64,000 bases of DNA from Ammoniphilus oxalaticus (GCF_003609605.1 NZ_MCHY01000009.1:204522-268521), one strand, 5' to 3'. Numbered from the stretch's first letter, positions 37,363-47,024 are shown. Notes: generated by a model not told the origin, from the letters alone. Numbers and translations: made by a program.

Positions 37363-38820
37363 CTACTTTCGCTTCGCCTCTTGCCAAAGCGCCTCCATCT
37401 CATCCAATGTTGCCTCAGGCAGCGGCTTATTCAATGTATTTTCGATATACTGGAACCTTTGTTTAAATTTGCGATTGGTTAAAGCTAACGCTTCCTCTGG
37501 GTCGATCTTTAAAAAACGCGCTAAATTGGCAGCGGCAAACAACAGGTCCCCAACCTCCTCCTTTGCGTGTTCCCAAGATTCAGCTGTTTTTACTTCTTCC
37601 AGCTCTTCTTCAATTTTAGCATAAACATCCTGAACCTGGTCCCAATCAAATCCAACCTTTGAGGCCCTTTTTGAAAGTTCATAGGCAACCATCAAACCAG
37701 GCAGCCCTCGCGGAATCCCATCCAGTAAAGACCGCCGTGTCAAATCGATGCCCTTTGCTTCCTTTTCCCGCATTTTGATTTGATCCCAATTAACGACTGC
37801 TTCCTCTCCCGTGTTCGCCCGTTTTGCTCCAAACACATGAGGATGACGACGAATGAGCTTTTCGTTCAACTCAAAAATAATGTCGTCGATCATAAAATCC
37901 CCATTATCTTCCGCAATCTGGGCGTGTAACATTACTTGCATCAGCAAATCGCCCAATTCTTCACACATCGCTTCAGGATCATCATCATCGATCGTCTCCA
38001 ACACCTCATAGGCTTCCTCAATCAAGTGTTTGCGAATAGACTGATGCGTTTGTTCGCGGTCCCACGGACAGCCCTCGGGCCCACGCAAGATTGCAATAAT
38101 TTCGCGGAGGGCATTAAACTGTCGATTCAAGATTACGTCTTCCGCCGTCGGTGGAACGTATACAGCAGCCAGATTATCGACACCTTGCCACTGGTGGTCC
38201 AACTCGTACAAAGGCATTTTACTCACTTTCTCTTGTCCCGCCACTCCCGCAGCGCTCACAAATGTTATTTCGTAATCATCAGGATAAACATCCATGAGCG
38301 TTAATTTCACATCGGCAGCCGTCAAATCATCATATACTTGAGTGATAATCAGGTGCGCCCACGGATTCAACAACTTTTTATCTAAACTAAGCGCATCAAG
38401 CAGAGTAAACCCTTCAGAAGGATCTACCCGCAACGCAGAAAATAATGGATCAAGAAAACTTTGTCCGCCTTGTATATCGACCTCAATGCCTCGTTGCGCG
38501 CCTTTTTCAAGCAACAGTAGCGTTGTCTGTTCTGCAACAAGCGGATGTCCTGGCGCGGCAAATAAGAGAGTTTGTCCGTCACAGGCCTTTTCGATCAGCT
38601 CATTCGCGATCCTTTCATAGACTTCCGCAAACTCAGCGACTTGTTCATATAACGAATCATAGGAAACAATCTTAATGCCTTGTTCTCGCAACTGGGCAAC
38701 AACAGGGTGTTGTTCCGTTCTTACATACAATTGTTCAGCCGCTTTTATTGTTTCATATGTACCTAATGTTAATTGATTGATATCACCGGCTCCAAGTCCA
38801 ATAACCGTTATTTTACCCAT
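37363..38820 (-). CDS. mazG: Tetrapyrrole methylase / MazG pyrophosphohydrolase fusion (YabN)
   Basis: The 485-residue protein fuses an N-terminal tetrapyrrole (corrin/porphyrin) methylase-like domain (ITVIGLGAGDINQL at the start, FAAPGHPLVAE near residue 93) to a C-terminal MazG nucleotide pyrophosphohydrolase with GCPWDREQTHQSIRKHLIEE near residue 250 and a second EExEE-containing repeat near 400. This fusion, YabN, is normal for Bacillales. MazG degrades abnormal or alarmone nucleotides; the role of the first domain is unknown. It is preceded by the flippase gene and followed by rqcP, the conserved yabM-yabN-yabO order. Confidence 0.93.
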   Translation of the reverse strand: MGKITVIGLGAGDINQLTLGTYETIKAAEQLYVRTEQHPVVAQLREQGIKIVSYDSLYEQVAEFAEVYERIANELIEKACDGQTLLFAAPGHPLVAEQTTLLLLEKGAQRGIEVDIQGGQSFLDPLFSALRVDPSEGFTLLDALSLDKKLLNPWAHLIITQVYDDLTAADVKLTLMDVYPDDYEITFVSAAGVAGQEKVSKMPLYELDHQWQGVDNLAAVYVPPTAEDVILNRQFNALREIIAILRGPEGCPWDREQTHQSIRKHLIEEAYEVLETIDDDDPEAMCEELGDLLMQVMLHAQIAEDNGDFMIDDIIFELNEKLIRRHPHVFGAKRANTGEEAVVNWDQIKMREKEAKGIDLTRRSLLDGIPRGLPGLMVAYELSKRASKVGFDWDQVQDVYAKIEEELEEVKTAESWEHAKEEVGDLLFAAANLARFLKIDPEEALALTNRKFKQRFQYIENTLNKPLPEATLDEMEALWQEAKRK

Positions 38821-38833
38821 CCCTAAACCACCT

Positions 38834-40471
38834 TTATTTTTCTCGAAGTAAATGTAGCTTGCTCAAAAGCGGGACAATTTTATTTACCTTTGGAATCAAT
38901 TGCATATCTGTTTTCGTGATGGAACCAGAAATAAGCAAGGCAATCCCGTATGCAATCGCCCCTGTTAAAACAGAAATGAAAGCGACGACTGAAAAATAAA
39001 GACGGTACGATGAAATAACATCCACAAATATATTCATACTTAATCTTTCTACCGCTAAAACGACAATCGCCATCATCAATACAGCTAATAACGGCTTAAT
39101 GAAAAACGACTGAAAGCGGATTTTGATGTTCGTGTATCGGACAACTGCCCGCAAATTTAGCGCCGTCGCAACCGCATAAGCGATGACAGTCGCCAAAGAA
39201 GCACCTGTTATTCCAAGTATGGGGATAAAAATCATGTTTAATCCAACCTTAAACAAAACACCAACTAATAAATTTCGAGCTGGCAAAATGACTTTACCCA
39301 ATCCTTGTAAAATCCCTGCCGATGTAATCCCAAGCGTAGAAAAAATCGTCGTAAAAGAAAGAACGATTAACGCTAACGTCCCTTCATTATTTTGATAAAG
39401 CATTATATTAACAGGTTCAGCTACGACCGCTAGACCGATCGAAGTTGGTAAACCGATCATCAGCGTTAAACGCAATGCCAGCTCGGCGCGGTTTTGAATA
39501 GTCGCATAAGCCCTACGCGCATTCGCTTCAGAAATGGCGGGCACTAAGGATAACGAGAGAGCGGTGGCAAAAAAGGCCCCGAATGAAACCAACGGTTGAC
39601 CTCGATCAAAAATTCCTTTCAGTATGTTTGCTTCCTCAGCGGGATAGCCTGTCTTTACCAACAAGTTAGCGACAGTAAATGAATCCGACAACTGTAACAA
39701 AGGAAGCACTAGCGCCCCAAAACAGATGGGAATCGCATAGTAAAGAATCCTTTTTATTAAGCTTAAAGACGATTCCTCTGGAAACCTGCGCGCGGCATCC
39801 GCATCAACAGTGATAACTTGCGCCTTTTTATTATGTCGCCAAAATACAAGCAATACTAAAAAACCAGTTAACGCGCCGGTAAAGGCCCCAAAAACGGCTC
39901 CCGCCCCGGCCAAATACTCGTTCCCCGTTGTATTCATAAACCAATAGGCCAAGAAAATAATCGTTGCAACACGCACAAATTGTTCTGATATTTGAGAAAT
40001 GGCGGTTGGGGCCATATTTTGATGCCCTTGAAAATAACCTCTCATCGCCGCCATTGGCGGAACGATTAATAAAGCAAAGGAGACGCTGCGAATCGGTAAT
40101 GCAAGCTGATGGTTCCCCATCTTTAGAGCAATCCAATCGGCGGCCGAATATAATCCCGCAAACGTAATCAATCCAGTGAAAACTAACGTAACGACAGAAA
40201 CCCTGAATACTTTGCGAACACCATATACATCGCCCAAGGCTAATTTTTCAGACACCATTTTGGAAATTGCAATTGGAAAACCAGCCGTTGCTAAAATTAA
40301 CAATGTTCCATATAAAGGATACACTTGCGTATAAACATAGTACCCCAAATCCCCAGTGATGTTCTGATACGGGATGCGATAGATCAACCCGAGCATCTTT
40401 GAAAACAAGGAAGCTAACCCTAAAATTGCCGCCCCTTTTAGAAAGGTAGATCCATCCACCTTTTTTGACAT
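38834..40471 (-). CDS. yabM: Polysaccharide/lipid flippase of the MOP superfamily (SpoVB/YabM type)
   Basis: The 545-residue protein has about 14 transmembrane segments and the family's N-terminal LKGAAILGLASLFSKMLGLIYRIPY. Relatives SpoVB and MurJ move lipid-linked cell wall precursors; position between spoVT and mazG matches yabM of B. subtilis, so a role in spore or cell wall assembly is inferred. The ATG at 40471 follows GGAG at good spacing; an upstream start at 40549 would overlap the spoVT terminator. Substrate is unproven. Confidence 0.87.
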   Translation of the reverse strand: MSKKVDGSTFLKGAAILGLASLFSKMLGLIYRIPYQNITGDLGYYVYTQVYPLYGTLLILATAGFPIAISKMVSEKLALGDVYGVRKVFRVSVVTLVFTGLITFAGLYSAADWIALKMGNHQLALPIRSVSFALLIVPPMAAMRGYFQGHQNMAPTAISQISEQFVRVATIIFLAYWFMNTTGNEYLAGAGAVFGAFTGALTGFLVLLVFWRHNKKAQVITVDADAARRFPEESSLSLIKRILYYAIPICFGALVLPLLQLSDSFTVANLLVKTGYPAEEANILKGIFDRGQPLVSFGAFFATALSLSLVPAISEANARRAYATIQNRAELALRLTLMIGLPTSIGLAVVAEPVNIMLYQNNEGTLALIVLSFTTIFSTLGITSAGILQGLGKVILPARNLLVGVLFKVGLNMIFIPILGITGASLATVIAYAVATALNLRAVVRYTNIKIRFQSFFIKPLLAVLMMAIVVLAVERLSMNIFVDVISSYRLYFSVVAFISVLTGAIAYGIALLISGSITKTDMQLIPKVNKIVPLLSKLHLLREK

Positions 40472-40532
40472 TGCCTTTTCTCCTTCCCCACACATCAAAA
40501 CTTTTCGTATTATATCATATGCATGTACAAAC

Positions 40533-40577
40533 ACAAAGAGCCCTTCCAAACCGTTGTAATGCGGTTGGAAAAGCTCT
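40533..40577 (-). terminator. Rho-independent terminator after spoVT
   Basis: Stem AGAGCTTTTCCAACCG / CGGTTTGGAAGGGCTCT (one mismatch and a G-T pair) with loop CATTACAA, then TTTGTG on the minus strand, 18 bases after the spoVT stop. Confidence 0.8.
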
Positions 40578-40594
40578 AACTCTTGTCCACTTTA

Positions 40595-41134
40595 TTATTG
40601 TTCCATTTGTTTTGCTAAAAAGCCAGCTGCTGTTTCCGCCATTTTTGTTTCCAAGTCACCCATTTTTACAGCATCTTCTTTACTACAAAGGATAACGGAT
40701 CCAATCGGATCGCCGCCAGCTACGATTGGAGCGATAACAACCGATGAATAGCTCTCATTCACATCACGGCTTATTTCATAATTACCGGCCCCTTCGATTA
40801 GCGTCTTCCTTTCTTCCATACATGTTTCAACCATGGCCCCAATGGGCTTGTCCATAAATTCTTTTTTACTTGCCCCGGAAACAGCGATTACAGTATCGCG
40901 GTCAGAGATCAACGTAATATGTCCGATACTCTCATAAAGCGAATCAGCGTATTCCTTGGCAAAATCACCAAGCTCACCAATCGGTGAGTATTTCTTTAAG
41001 ATTACCTCCCCATCTCGATCAACAAAGATCTCAAGAGGGTCACCTTCACGGATTCTTAATGTACGGCGAATTTCTTTTGGAATAACCACTCGTCCTAAGT
41101 CATCTATTCGACGTACAATTCCAGTTGCTTTCAT
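40595..41134 (-). CDS. spoVT: Stage V sporulation transcription regulator SpoVT
   Basis: Forespore regulator of sigma-G genes. The 179-residue protein has an AbrB-type swapped-hairpin DNA-binding N-terminus (MKATGIVRRIDDLGRVVIPKEIRR) and a C-terminal GAF-like domain (about residues 55-178), the defining SpoVT layout. Length is identical to typical SpoVT. A sigma-G-like promoter lies about 100 bases upstream, and a terminator follows, so it is a single-gene unit as in B. subtilis. Confidence 0.97.
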   Translation of the reverse strand: MKATGIVRRIDDLGRVVIPKEIRRTLRIREGDPLEIFVDRDGEVILKKYSPIGELGDFAKEYADSLYESIGHITLISDRDTVIAVSGASKKEFMDKPIGAMVETCMEERKTLIEGAGNYEISRDVNESYSSVVIAPIVAGGDPIGSVILCSKEDAVKMGDLETKMAETAAGFLAKQMEQ

Positions 41135-41230
41135 AATCTAGATGCCTCACTTTCACTCGGAGTTTTCAATTGACTGGAACTACCCTGTTCTACTGGTTGG
41201 GGGTTACCTTGTTGTTTCCTGGTGTAGGGA

Positions 41231-41260
41231 TAGTATATATCTCCTTAATGGAGAATATTC
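41231..41260 (-). promoter_or_regulatory. Sigma-G/F-type promoter of spoVT
   Basis: -35 GAATA at 41256-41260 (fits GHATR), 18-bp spacer, -10 TATACTA at 41231-41237 (CATNHTA with one mismatch). B. subtilis spoVT is transcribed by sigma-G. Confidence 0.65.
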
Positions 41261-41290
41261 ACTAATATGGAATACCTACTTTTGGAATTC

Positions 41291-41333
41291 GTAAAAAAAA
41301 AAAAGTAAAAGCAGAATACCTGCTTTTACTTTT
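41291..41333 (-). terminator. Rho-independent terminator overlapping the prsA-like stop codon
   Basis: Stem AAAAGTAAAAGCAG/CTGCTTTTACTTTT at about 41301-41333, T-run at 41291-41303 on the minus strand. The TAA stop (41326-41328) lies inside the ascending arm. Confidence 0.85.
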
Positions 41334-42405
41334 CATCTTGTTTTGGAAGGTGAATATTCTCCTCTTTTAATATTTCCTTGAGATCTTGATTTACAAATTC
41401 AAGATACTTTTGATCTATAATTTCTCCTACAAACCGAGCGCGGGCAATTCCTTGCAATTGATCAACAGTATGTTCCGTTCGCTTTTCTACTCTTAGGATA
41501 TGGTAGCCATATTCGGCCTTAATCGGATCGCTAATTGTATCAAGCGGGAGTTCCGCGGCGGCCTTTTTGAATTCTGGGACCCATTCGGTCACATACACAT
41601 CTTCATATAAGCCACCCGTCTCCTTACTTCCAGGATCATCTGTATACTCCTTCGCTAATTCCGCAAAATCTTCTCCATTCCGCAGTCGCTCTGTTATTTC
41701 TTCGGCTAATTTCCTCGCTTCCTCATCTGAACGCGGTTTCTCGCCATCAGCCAGTCCTGTTGGCGGTTCGCCCACCGCAATTAAGATATGACGAACAGAG
41801 GCGACGACAAAGCTGTCCTTATCCTCTTGTTTGGTAGCCTCATACTTTCGTTGCATGTCTTCATCCGTCACTTTGGAACCAAGATGATTGGATGCTAAAA
41901 AATACTGCCTATAGAATTGTTCTAATTGTTGGTCAGTAACATCTTGATCCTTCATTTGCTTCTTTAATCGTTTTTCATCGCCGTTGTAAACAGTTAAATA
42001 CTCTGATTTAAGTTGATTGATTTGATGTTGAACTTGTTCATCTACACTTTCACTTTGGTCCGCTCGATTAGCTAGCGTTTCTTCCGCGACATATCTTTCA
42101 ATTAGATACGTTAACGCCTGCGGATCATTCTGTTGTATGGCTAATCCATATTGAGGGTTAATAAACACTTGTACGCGTAAATAACTTTCAAATTGTTCCG
42201 CTGTTAATGAACCGCCCTCATATTCAGCGACAATAGCTTGTGGCTCAAGTCCTAAACTAACATCAACGATTGGCACGGGATTATCAGGTTGTTGATCTTC
42301 ATTCCCTCCAGCGGCCGTACCGCCCTTGCCTGAACTGCAAGCGGTAATTGAAAAAAGTAAAGTCAATGCTAATAAGATAGCCCCCCACCTTTTAGTTAGC
42401 CACAT
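41326..42405 (-). CDS. PrsA/SurA-like lipoprotein foldase (parvulin-type PPIase)
   Basis: Extracytoplasmic peptidyl-prolyl isomerase that assists folding of exported proteins. The 359-residue protein starts with a lipoprotein signal: basic MWLTKRW, a hydrophobic stretch and lipobox SITAC with the lipid-carrying Cys at residue 23. A SurA-N-like helical region (about 60-190) precedes one parvulin domain (about 200-315) with VRHILI near residue 205, DPGSKETGGLY near 265 and YGYHILRVEKR near 305. It overlaps the end of mfd by 14 bases and is translated with it. B. subtilis has nothing at this position; related genes occur here in other spore formers. Confidence 0.88.
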   Translation of the reverse strand: MWLTKRWGAILLALTLLFSITACSSGKGGTAAGGNEDQQPDNPVPIVDVSLGLEPQAIVAEYEGGSLTAEQFESYLRVQVFINPQYGLAIQQNDPQALTYLIERYVAEETLANRADQSESVDEQVQHQINQLKSEYLTVYNGDEKRLKKQMKDQDVTDQQLEQFYRQYFLASNHLGSKVTDEDMQRKYEATKQEDKDSFVVASVRHILIAVGEPPTGLADGEKPRSDEEARKLAEEITERLRNGEDFAELAKEYTDDPGSKETGGLYEDVYVTEWVPEFKKAAAELPLDTISDPIKAEYGYHILRVEKRTEHTVDQLQGIARARFVGEIIDQKYLEFVNQDLKEILKEENIHLPKQDEK

Positions 42406-45400
42406 TGTTCATTTCACCCTTCGCTTTTTTGACTTGATTAAATCCTGAAAGGAACTTCTCAACGAGTCTAACTCCCTCTTCAGGCTTTAATCCATTTACT
42501 TTAACTGTGATCGATAAGTGTTGTCCAGTCGCTAAGTTTATTCTGCGTTCAAATTGATTAGCTAGCGAAAAAAGTTTGGTTCCATCGATCTGAGTGTTTT
42601 GATCTTCGTGAAGATGGATAGTCAGATCGTTTCCCTTTTGAACGATACTTGTAATCCGATAGAGGCGTGAGTACACCCTGAGCCTAGCTACCATTAGTAA
42701 ATTTTCCACAGGCATTGGCACATCGCCAAAACGGTCCACAAGCTCTTCTTGTAAGTCCTCTACATCCTCCATTGTAAGCGCAGCGGCAAACTTTTTATAC
42801 ATATCAATTTTTTGCTTACTATCTTGAATATACTCTGATGGAATAAAGGCATCTAACTGAATATCAATTTCAGGATGAATCGTCTCTTCTTCTTGCGGAC
42901 CACCCTTTAACTCATCGATAGCTTCCTTTAACATTTGACTGTATAAATCGAATCCAACTGAGGCGATAAAACCATGTTGTTCTGCGCCGAGTAAGTTGCC
43001 CGCGCCGCGAATCGATAAGTCGCGCATCGCAATTTTAAAGCCCGAACCGAGTTCGGTAAATTCCTTAATTGCCTGCAAGCGTTTTTCCGCGACTTCTGTT
43101 AAAATTTTATCGCGTTGATAGGTAAAGTAAGCATACGCCATTCGATTGGAACGACCGACCCGACCCCGTAATTGATACAACTGAGACAACCCCATGCGAT
43201 CCGCGTTATGAACGATCAATGTATTTACATTTGGAATATCGACCCCGGTCTCGATAATTGTTGTGCTGACTAACACATCGGTTTGTCCTTCTAAGAAATC
43301 TAACATCACGCTTTCTAAATCACTTTCTTTCATCTGTCCGTGGGCAACAGATACTTTTGCGTCAGGCGCCAGAAAAGAGATTTGCTCAGCCATTTGCTCG
43401 ATCCCTTGTACTTGATTGTACAAGAAGTAAACTTGACCACCACGCGCCAACTCACGCTCAATCGCTTCTCTGGCAAGCGCGGCGCTATACTCTAACACAT
43501 ACGTTTGGACGGGGAAGCGGTTTTCAGGCGGCGTTTCAATCACTGAAAGATCGCGCACGCCAAGCATTGACATGTGTAATGTTCTTGGAATCGGAGTCGC
43601 TGTAAGCGTCAAGACATCGACATTGCTTTTTAGCTGTTTTAACTTTTCTTTATGCGTTACACCGAAACGCTGTTCCTCATCTACGATTAACAATCCCAAA
43701 TCCTTAAAAATGATATCCTTTGATAATAAACGATGCGTTCCAATGATGATATCGAGCCTACCCTCTTTCAGCTTCTTAATCGTTTCATTTTGTTCTTTAC
43801 GGGAACGAAAACGACTCAAAACCGCGATCTCCACAGGGTAGTCAGCGAATCTCTCACGGAATGTTTCAAAATGCTGTTGAGCTAAAATGGTTGTAGGCAC
43901 AAGCGCCGCAACTTGTTTGCCATCCATAACCGCCTTAAATGCGGCCCGAATAGCCACTTCCGTTTTTCCGTATCCGACATCGCCGCATAGTAAGCGATCC
44001 ATTGGTCGGACCCGTTCCATGTCTTCTTTAATCTCTCCGATCGCCGTCAATTGATCCGGCGTTTCATCGTATGGGAACATTGCTTCAAACTCGCTAACCT
44101 CCGGATTATCAGGTGAAAACGCATACCCTTGCGACGCCTCGCGCTTAGCGTATAGTTTGATCAGATCGGCCGCAATATCCTTAACGGAAGATTTTACTTT
44201 GCTCGTTACTTTACGCCAATCACTACCGCCCAATTTATATACTTTCGGCTCTTTATCCTCATCGGCAACGTAACGTTGAACGAGATCGATCTGCTCGATT
44301 GGGACATACAATTTATCATTACCCGCGTACTTTAAGTTCAAGTAATCTTTGTGAATTCCATTGATCTCTAACGTCTCAATTCCCAGGTACTTTCCAATTC
44401 CATGATTGATGTGAACGACATAATCGCCAACTTTTAATTCGTTATAACTCTTTATTCGTTCCGCGTTGCTCATATTGGACCTAGTTCTTCGCGCTTTCCG
44501 TTGGTTCTGCGTAAAGACTTCTGATTCCGTTACGATCACAAGTTGATGCATCGGCAATTCAAACCCGGATTGCAAACTGCCCACCAAAATAGTTGGCCTT
44601 GCGCTAACGAGTTGGTCCACTTCTTCTAAAATTAGGTCAACATCCAAATCGTGGTCATGGAATACTCTTTCTAATCGTTTCGCCCGTTCCTCATCTGCGG
44701 CTAAGAAAACAACCTGGTTGTTGAATTTAACCCAACGATCCACCTCAGTCTTCAATACGTTCATCTGTCCATGGAAGTTCTGAACCATTTTGCAATTAAA
44801 ATTAACGATATTCTGCGGCGCTGTTCTTGGAATTTGGCGTAGAAATACACTCAAGTGAATAACTTTATGCTGCCTGTTATTGATAATGTCGGCGTATTGA
44901 AAAGAAATTGGTATATTGTTTGTAAATTCTCCTTCTGCAATAAGAGCCGTCTTCCACTCGGCCTCATCTTGTTCCAAATTATCCGCTGTCTCCAGTACCC
45001 GTGACGGTTCGTCTAACACGATCACTGTGTCATCTGGCATATAGTCTAGTAAATTTTGATAGTTTGGATAGAGCAAGGAAATGTATTTATACATGCTTTG
45101 AAAACGTTGCCCTTGTCTTAGCTGTTCAATTTCCCAACCGATTTTTTCCGATAACTTTTCCTTTACAGCTTGATCTTTAATCGACTTTAAAGACTCGCCC
45201 AATTTTTGCTCGAGTCGATTAGCGGCTTCCATTAAAGTAGGTAGGTTACCAAATACCTCTTGAGTTGGAGGAATGACAATAGAATCGATTTTATCAATCG
45301 ATCGCTGCGAAGCAACATCGAACGATCGAATGGAATCGATTTCAACATCAAATAATTCTATTCTGACTGGATCTTCTAAATCAATCGGAAAAATATCCAA

Positions 45401-45940
45401 AATTCCGCCTCGAACACTAATGTGCCCCTTACTTTCTACCATCTCCACCCGTTCGTATCCTATCGAGAGCAGCTGTTTAAGAGCAGCCTCTAAATCTAAC
45501 TCTTGACCAACGGTTAATTCAACTTGCGACTTACGCCAAATCTCTTGCGGTGTAAGAATTCTTCGACAGCCCGCGTAAGGAACAACTAAAATTTTACGTG
45601 TTTGTTCATTTAATTTATTCAACACTTCAATCCGATTGGCGAGTGTTTCTGGACTAGCAATCGCCATTTCAGAAATAATTAATTCATTTGCGGGAAATAA
45701 AAGTACCTCTTCCTCCCCAACCAATTCCAACAGGTCCTCATACACCTTTTGCGCCTGAAACATATTATGGGTTACGACTAAAAGCGGTTTATTCAATTCA
45801 CGATAAAGCGCGCTTAAAAAAACCTGTCTAACAGAGCCGCTTAGGCCTGCTACCATCTGTTCATTTAGCCCCTGATTGAAACCAGTTATGATCGATTGGA
45901 AGTCAGGATTAGGAACAAACTTACGGATAATCCCTTCCAA
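42392..45940 (-). CDS. mfd: Transcription-repair coupling factor
   Basis: Superfamily 2 translocase that removes stalled RNA polymerase and recruits UvrA. The 1182-residue protein has the UvrB-homology region at the N-terminus, the RNA-polymerase-interaction (CarD-like) domain near 500-570 (KVGDYVVHINHGIGKYLG), Walker A LLCGDVGYGKTEVA near residue 655, DEEQ box VDEEQRFG near residue 757, and the TRCF C-terminal domain. Length is normal. Translation starts at TTG (45938-45940) after AGGGGGG. It lies in the conserved fin-mfd order. Confidence 0.97.
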   Translation of the reverse strand: MEGIIRKFVPNPDFQSIITGFNQGLNEQMVAGLSGSVRQVFLSALYRELNKPLLVVTHNMFQAQKVYEDLLELVGEEEVLLFPANELIISEMAIASPETLANRIEVLNKLNEQTRKILVVPYAGCRRILTPQEIWRKSQVELTVGQELDLEAALKQLLSIGYERVEMVESKGHISVRGGILDIFPIDLEDPVRIELFDVEIDSIRSFDVASQRSIDKIDSIVIPPTQEVFGNLPTLMEAANRLEQKLGESLKSIKDQAVKEKLSEKIGWEIEQLRQGQRFQSMYKYISLLYPNYQNLLDYMPDDTVIVLDEPSRVLETADNLEQDEAEWKTALIAEGEFTNNIPISFQYADIINNRQHKVIHLSVFLRQIPRTAPQNIVNFNCKMVQNFHGQMNVLKTEVDRWVKFNNQVVFLAADEERAKRLERVFHDHDLDVDLILEEVDQLVSARPTILVGSLQSGFELPMHQLVIVTESEVFTQNQRKARRTRSNMSNAERIKSYNELKVGDYVVHINHGIGKYLGIETLEINGIHKDYLNLKYAGNDKLYVPIEQIDLVQRYVADEDKEPKVYKLGGSDWRKVTSKVKSSVKDIAADLIKLYAKREASQGYAFSPDNPEVSEFEAMFPYDETPDQLTAIGEIKEDMERVRPMDRLLCGDVGYGKTEVAIRAAFKAVMDGKQVAALVPTTILAQQHFETFRERFADYPVEIAVLSRFRSRKEQNETIKKLKEGRLDIIIGTHRLLSKDIIFKDLGLLIVDEEQRFGVTHKEKLKQLKSNVDVLTLTATPIPRTLHMSMLGVRDLSVIETPPENRFPVQTYVLEYSAALAREAIERELARGGQVYFLYNQVQGIEQMAEQISFLAPDAKVSVAHGQMKESDLESVMLDFLEGQTDVLVSTTIIETGVDIPNVNTLIVHNADRMGLSQLYQLRGRVGRSNRMAYAYFTYQRDKILTEVAEKRLQAIKEFTELGSGFKIAMRDLSIRGAGNLLGAEQHGFIASVGFDLYSQMLKEAIDELKGGPQEEETIHPEIDIQLDAFIPSEYIQDSKQKIDMYKKFAAALTMEDVEDLQEELVDRFGDVPMPVENLLMVARLRVYSRLYRITSIVQKGNDLTIHLHEDQNTQIDGTKLFSLANQFERRINLATGQHLSITVKVNGLKPEEGVRLVEKFLSGFNQVKKAKGEMNNVAN

Positions 45941-46045
45941 TAGAACCCCCCCTTTCCACTATTGAAGCGCTTTATAAAGTGAAAAGAAGCCCCAGCCAAT
46001 CTAGCTAAGGCTCTTTTATAGTGAGTTTGAATGAATTGCCTGCAG

Positions 46046-46082
46046 AAAAATAACCCCCTAAAGCGCTATTGCAGAGGGTTAG
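46046..46082 (-). terminator. Rho-independent terminator overlapping the end of fin
   Basis: Stem TAACCCTCT/AGGGGGTTA around loop GCAATAGCGCTTT, followed on the minus strand by TTTTT (46046-46050). The fin stop (46066-46068) is in the hairpin. A second, weaker hairpin with a short T-run is at about 45985-46014. Confidence 0.75.
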
Positions 46083-46287
46083 TTAATTCTGGGTGGCGCT
46101 GTACTGCCTCACTGCAGTAATCACATGTGACATGAGCTACCAAATCGCCTCCCGCTTCATAGCTTATTATATGTTTTCGCTCTTCGGGGGTCAAGAAATG
46201 CCAACCTAATTGCATTTCCGAAACCTGACTTGCTTCAATATGCCCATGAATCGATTTACAATACGGACATACATACTTAATAGACAT
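46066..46287 (-). CDS. fin: Anti-sigma factor Fin (YabK), inhibits sigma-F
   Basis: Small forespore protein that helps replace sigma-F by sigma-G. The 73-residue protein has two CxxC pairs, YVCPYCKS at residues 5-12 and VTCDYCSE near residue 56, forming a zinc site, and the YabK-type segment LGWHFLTPEERKHII between them. Length is close to the B. subtilis protein. A sigma-F-like promoter lies 37 bases upstream, which fits its known forespore expression. Confidence 0.9.
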   Translation of the reverse strand: MSIKYVCPYCKSIHGHIEASQVSEMQLGWHFLTPEERKHIISYEAGGDLVAHVTCDYCSEAVQRHPELTNPLQ

Positions 46288-46323
46288 GATTATGCCTCCT
46301 ATAGGGGGTTTATTACTATAAGA

Positions 46324-46353
46324 CAGTATTCCCCCTACACTGGCAAATCATAC
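46324..46353 (-). promoter_or_regulatory. Sigma-F-type promoter of fin
   Basis: -35 GTATG at 46349-46353 (GYWTA with one mismatch), 15-bp spacer, -10 GGGAATACTG at 46324-46333, which fits GGNRANANTN at every defined position. fin of B. subtilis is under sigma-F. Confidence 0.7.
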
Positions 46354-46427
46354 CGGACTAAGATCCATCCCCAGGACGATACCGATTTGAACCTATTATT
46401 AAGAAAAGCAATCGCCTACGGCTCCAT

Positions 46428-46985
46428 TCAATTAAACTTATTCATAACCTGTTCAAAAGGTTCTTCTAACCAAGCCTCAGCCGCAGCAGCTGACTTCTCT
46501 ACAGCCGTTGCAACATCTGGTCGTTCCTCAGCTAGAAATGGACCGAGCACATAGTCAACGATCTTTCTCCCTTGCGGCGGCCGACTAATTCCAACACGAA
46601 CGCGACAAAACTGTTCGCTTCCAACATGTTGAATAATAGACTTTATGCCATTGTGACCCCCCGCGCTTCCTTTTAACCTCAGGCGAATCTGACCTACCTC
46701 CGTATCTAAATCGTCATAAATAACCAATATGTCCGCTAGTTCTAATTTAAAAAACTGCATAACTTGGTTCAACGATTCCCCTGAAAGATTCATATATGTA
46801 AGTGGTTTAAGCAAAGCGACTTTCTCAGAGCCGAACCTTCCTTCTCCATAGAGGCCTTTAAACTTGAGTTGATTCAACTCAATATTTAGTTTTTCAGCCA
46901 ATTCATCTATAACCATAAATCCAACATTGTGCCTTGTGCCCTCATATTGCTTTCCAGGGTTTCCTAAGCCGACAATGAGTTTCAA
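46428..46985 (-). CDS. pth: Peptidyl-tRNA hydrolase
   Basis: Frees tRNA from prematurely released peptidyl-tRNA. The 185-residue protein begins MKLIVGLGNPGKQYEGTRHNVG, with the catalytic His at residue 19 and Asn9, and has DDLDTEVGQIRLR near residue 92 with the catalytic Asp and GGHNGIKSI near residue 108. Length is normal. It follows ctc by about 100 bases, separated by a terminator, as in B. subtilis prs-ctc-pth. Confidence 0.97.
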   Translation of the reverse strand: MKLIVGLGNPGKQYEGTRHNVGFMVIDELAEKLNIELNQLKFKGLYGEGRFGSEKVALLKPLTYMNLSGESLNQVMQFFKLELADILVIYDDLDTEVGQIRLRLKGSAGGHNGIKSIIQHVGSEQFCRVRVGISRPPQGRKIVDYVLGPFLAEERPDVATAVEKSAAAAEAWLEEPFEQVMNKFN

Positions 46986-47024
46986 AAATGTTACCCCCCA
47001 TTACGTCTCACATAATAAAAATAA

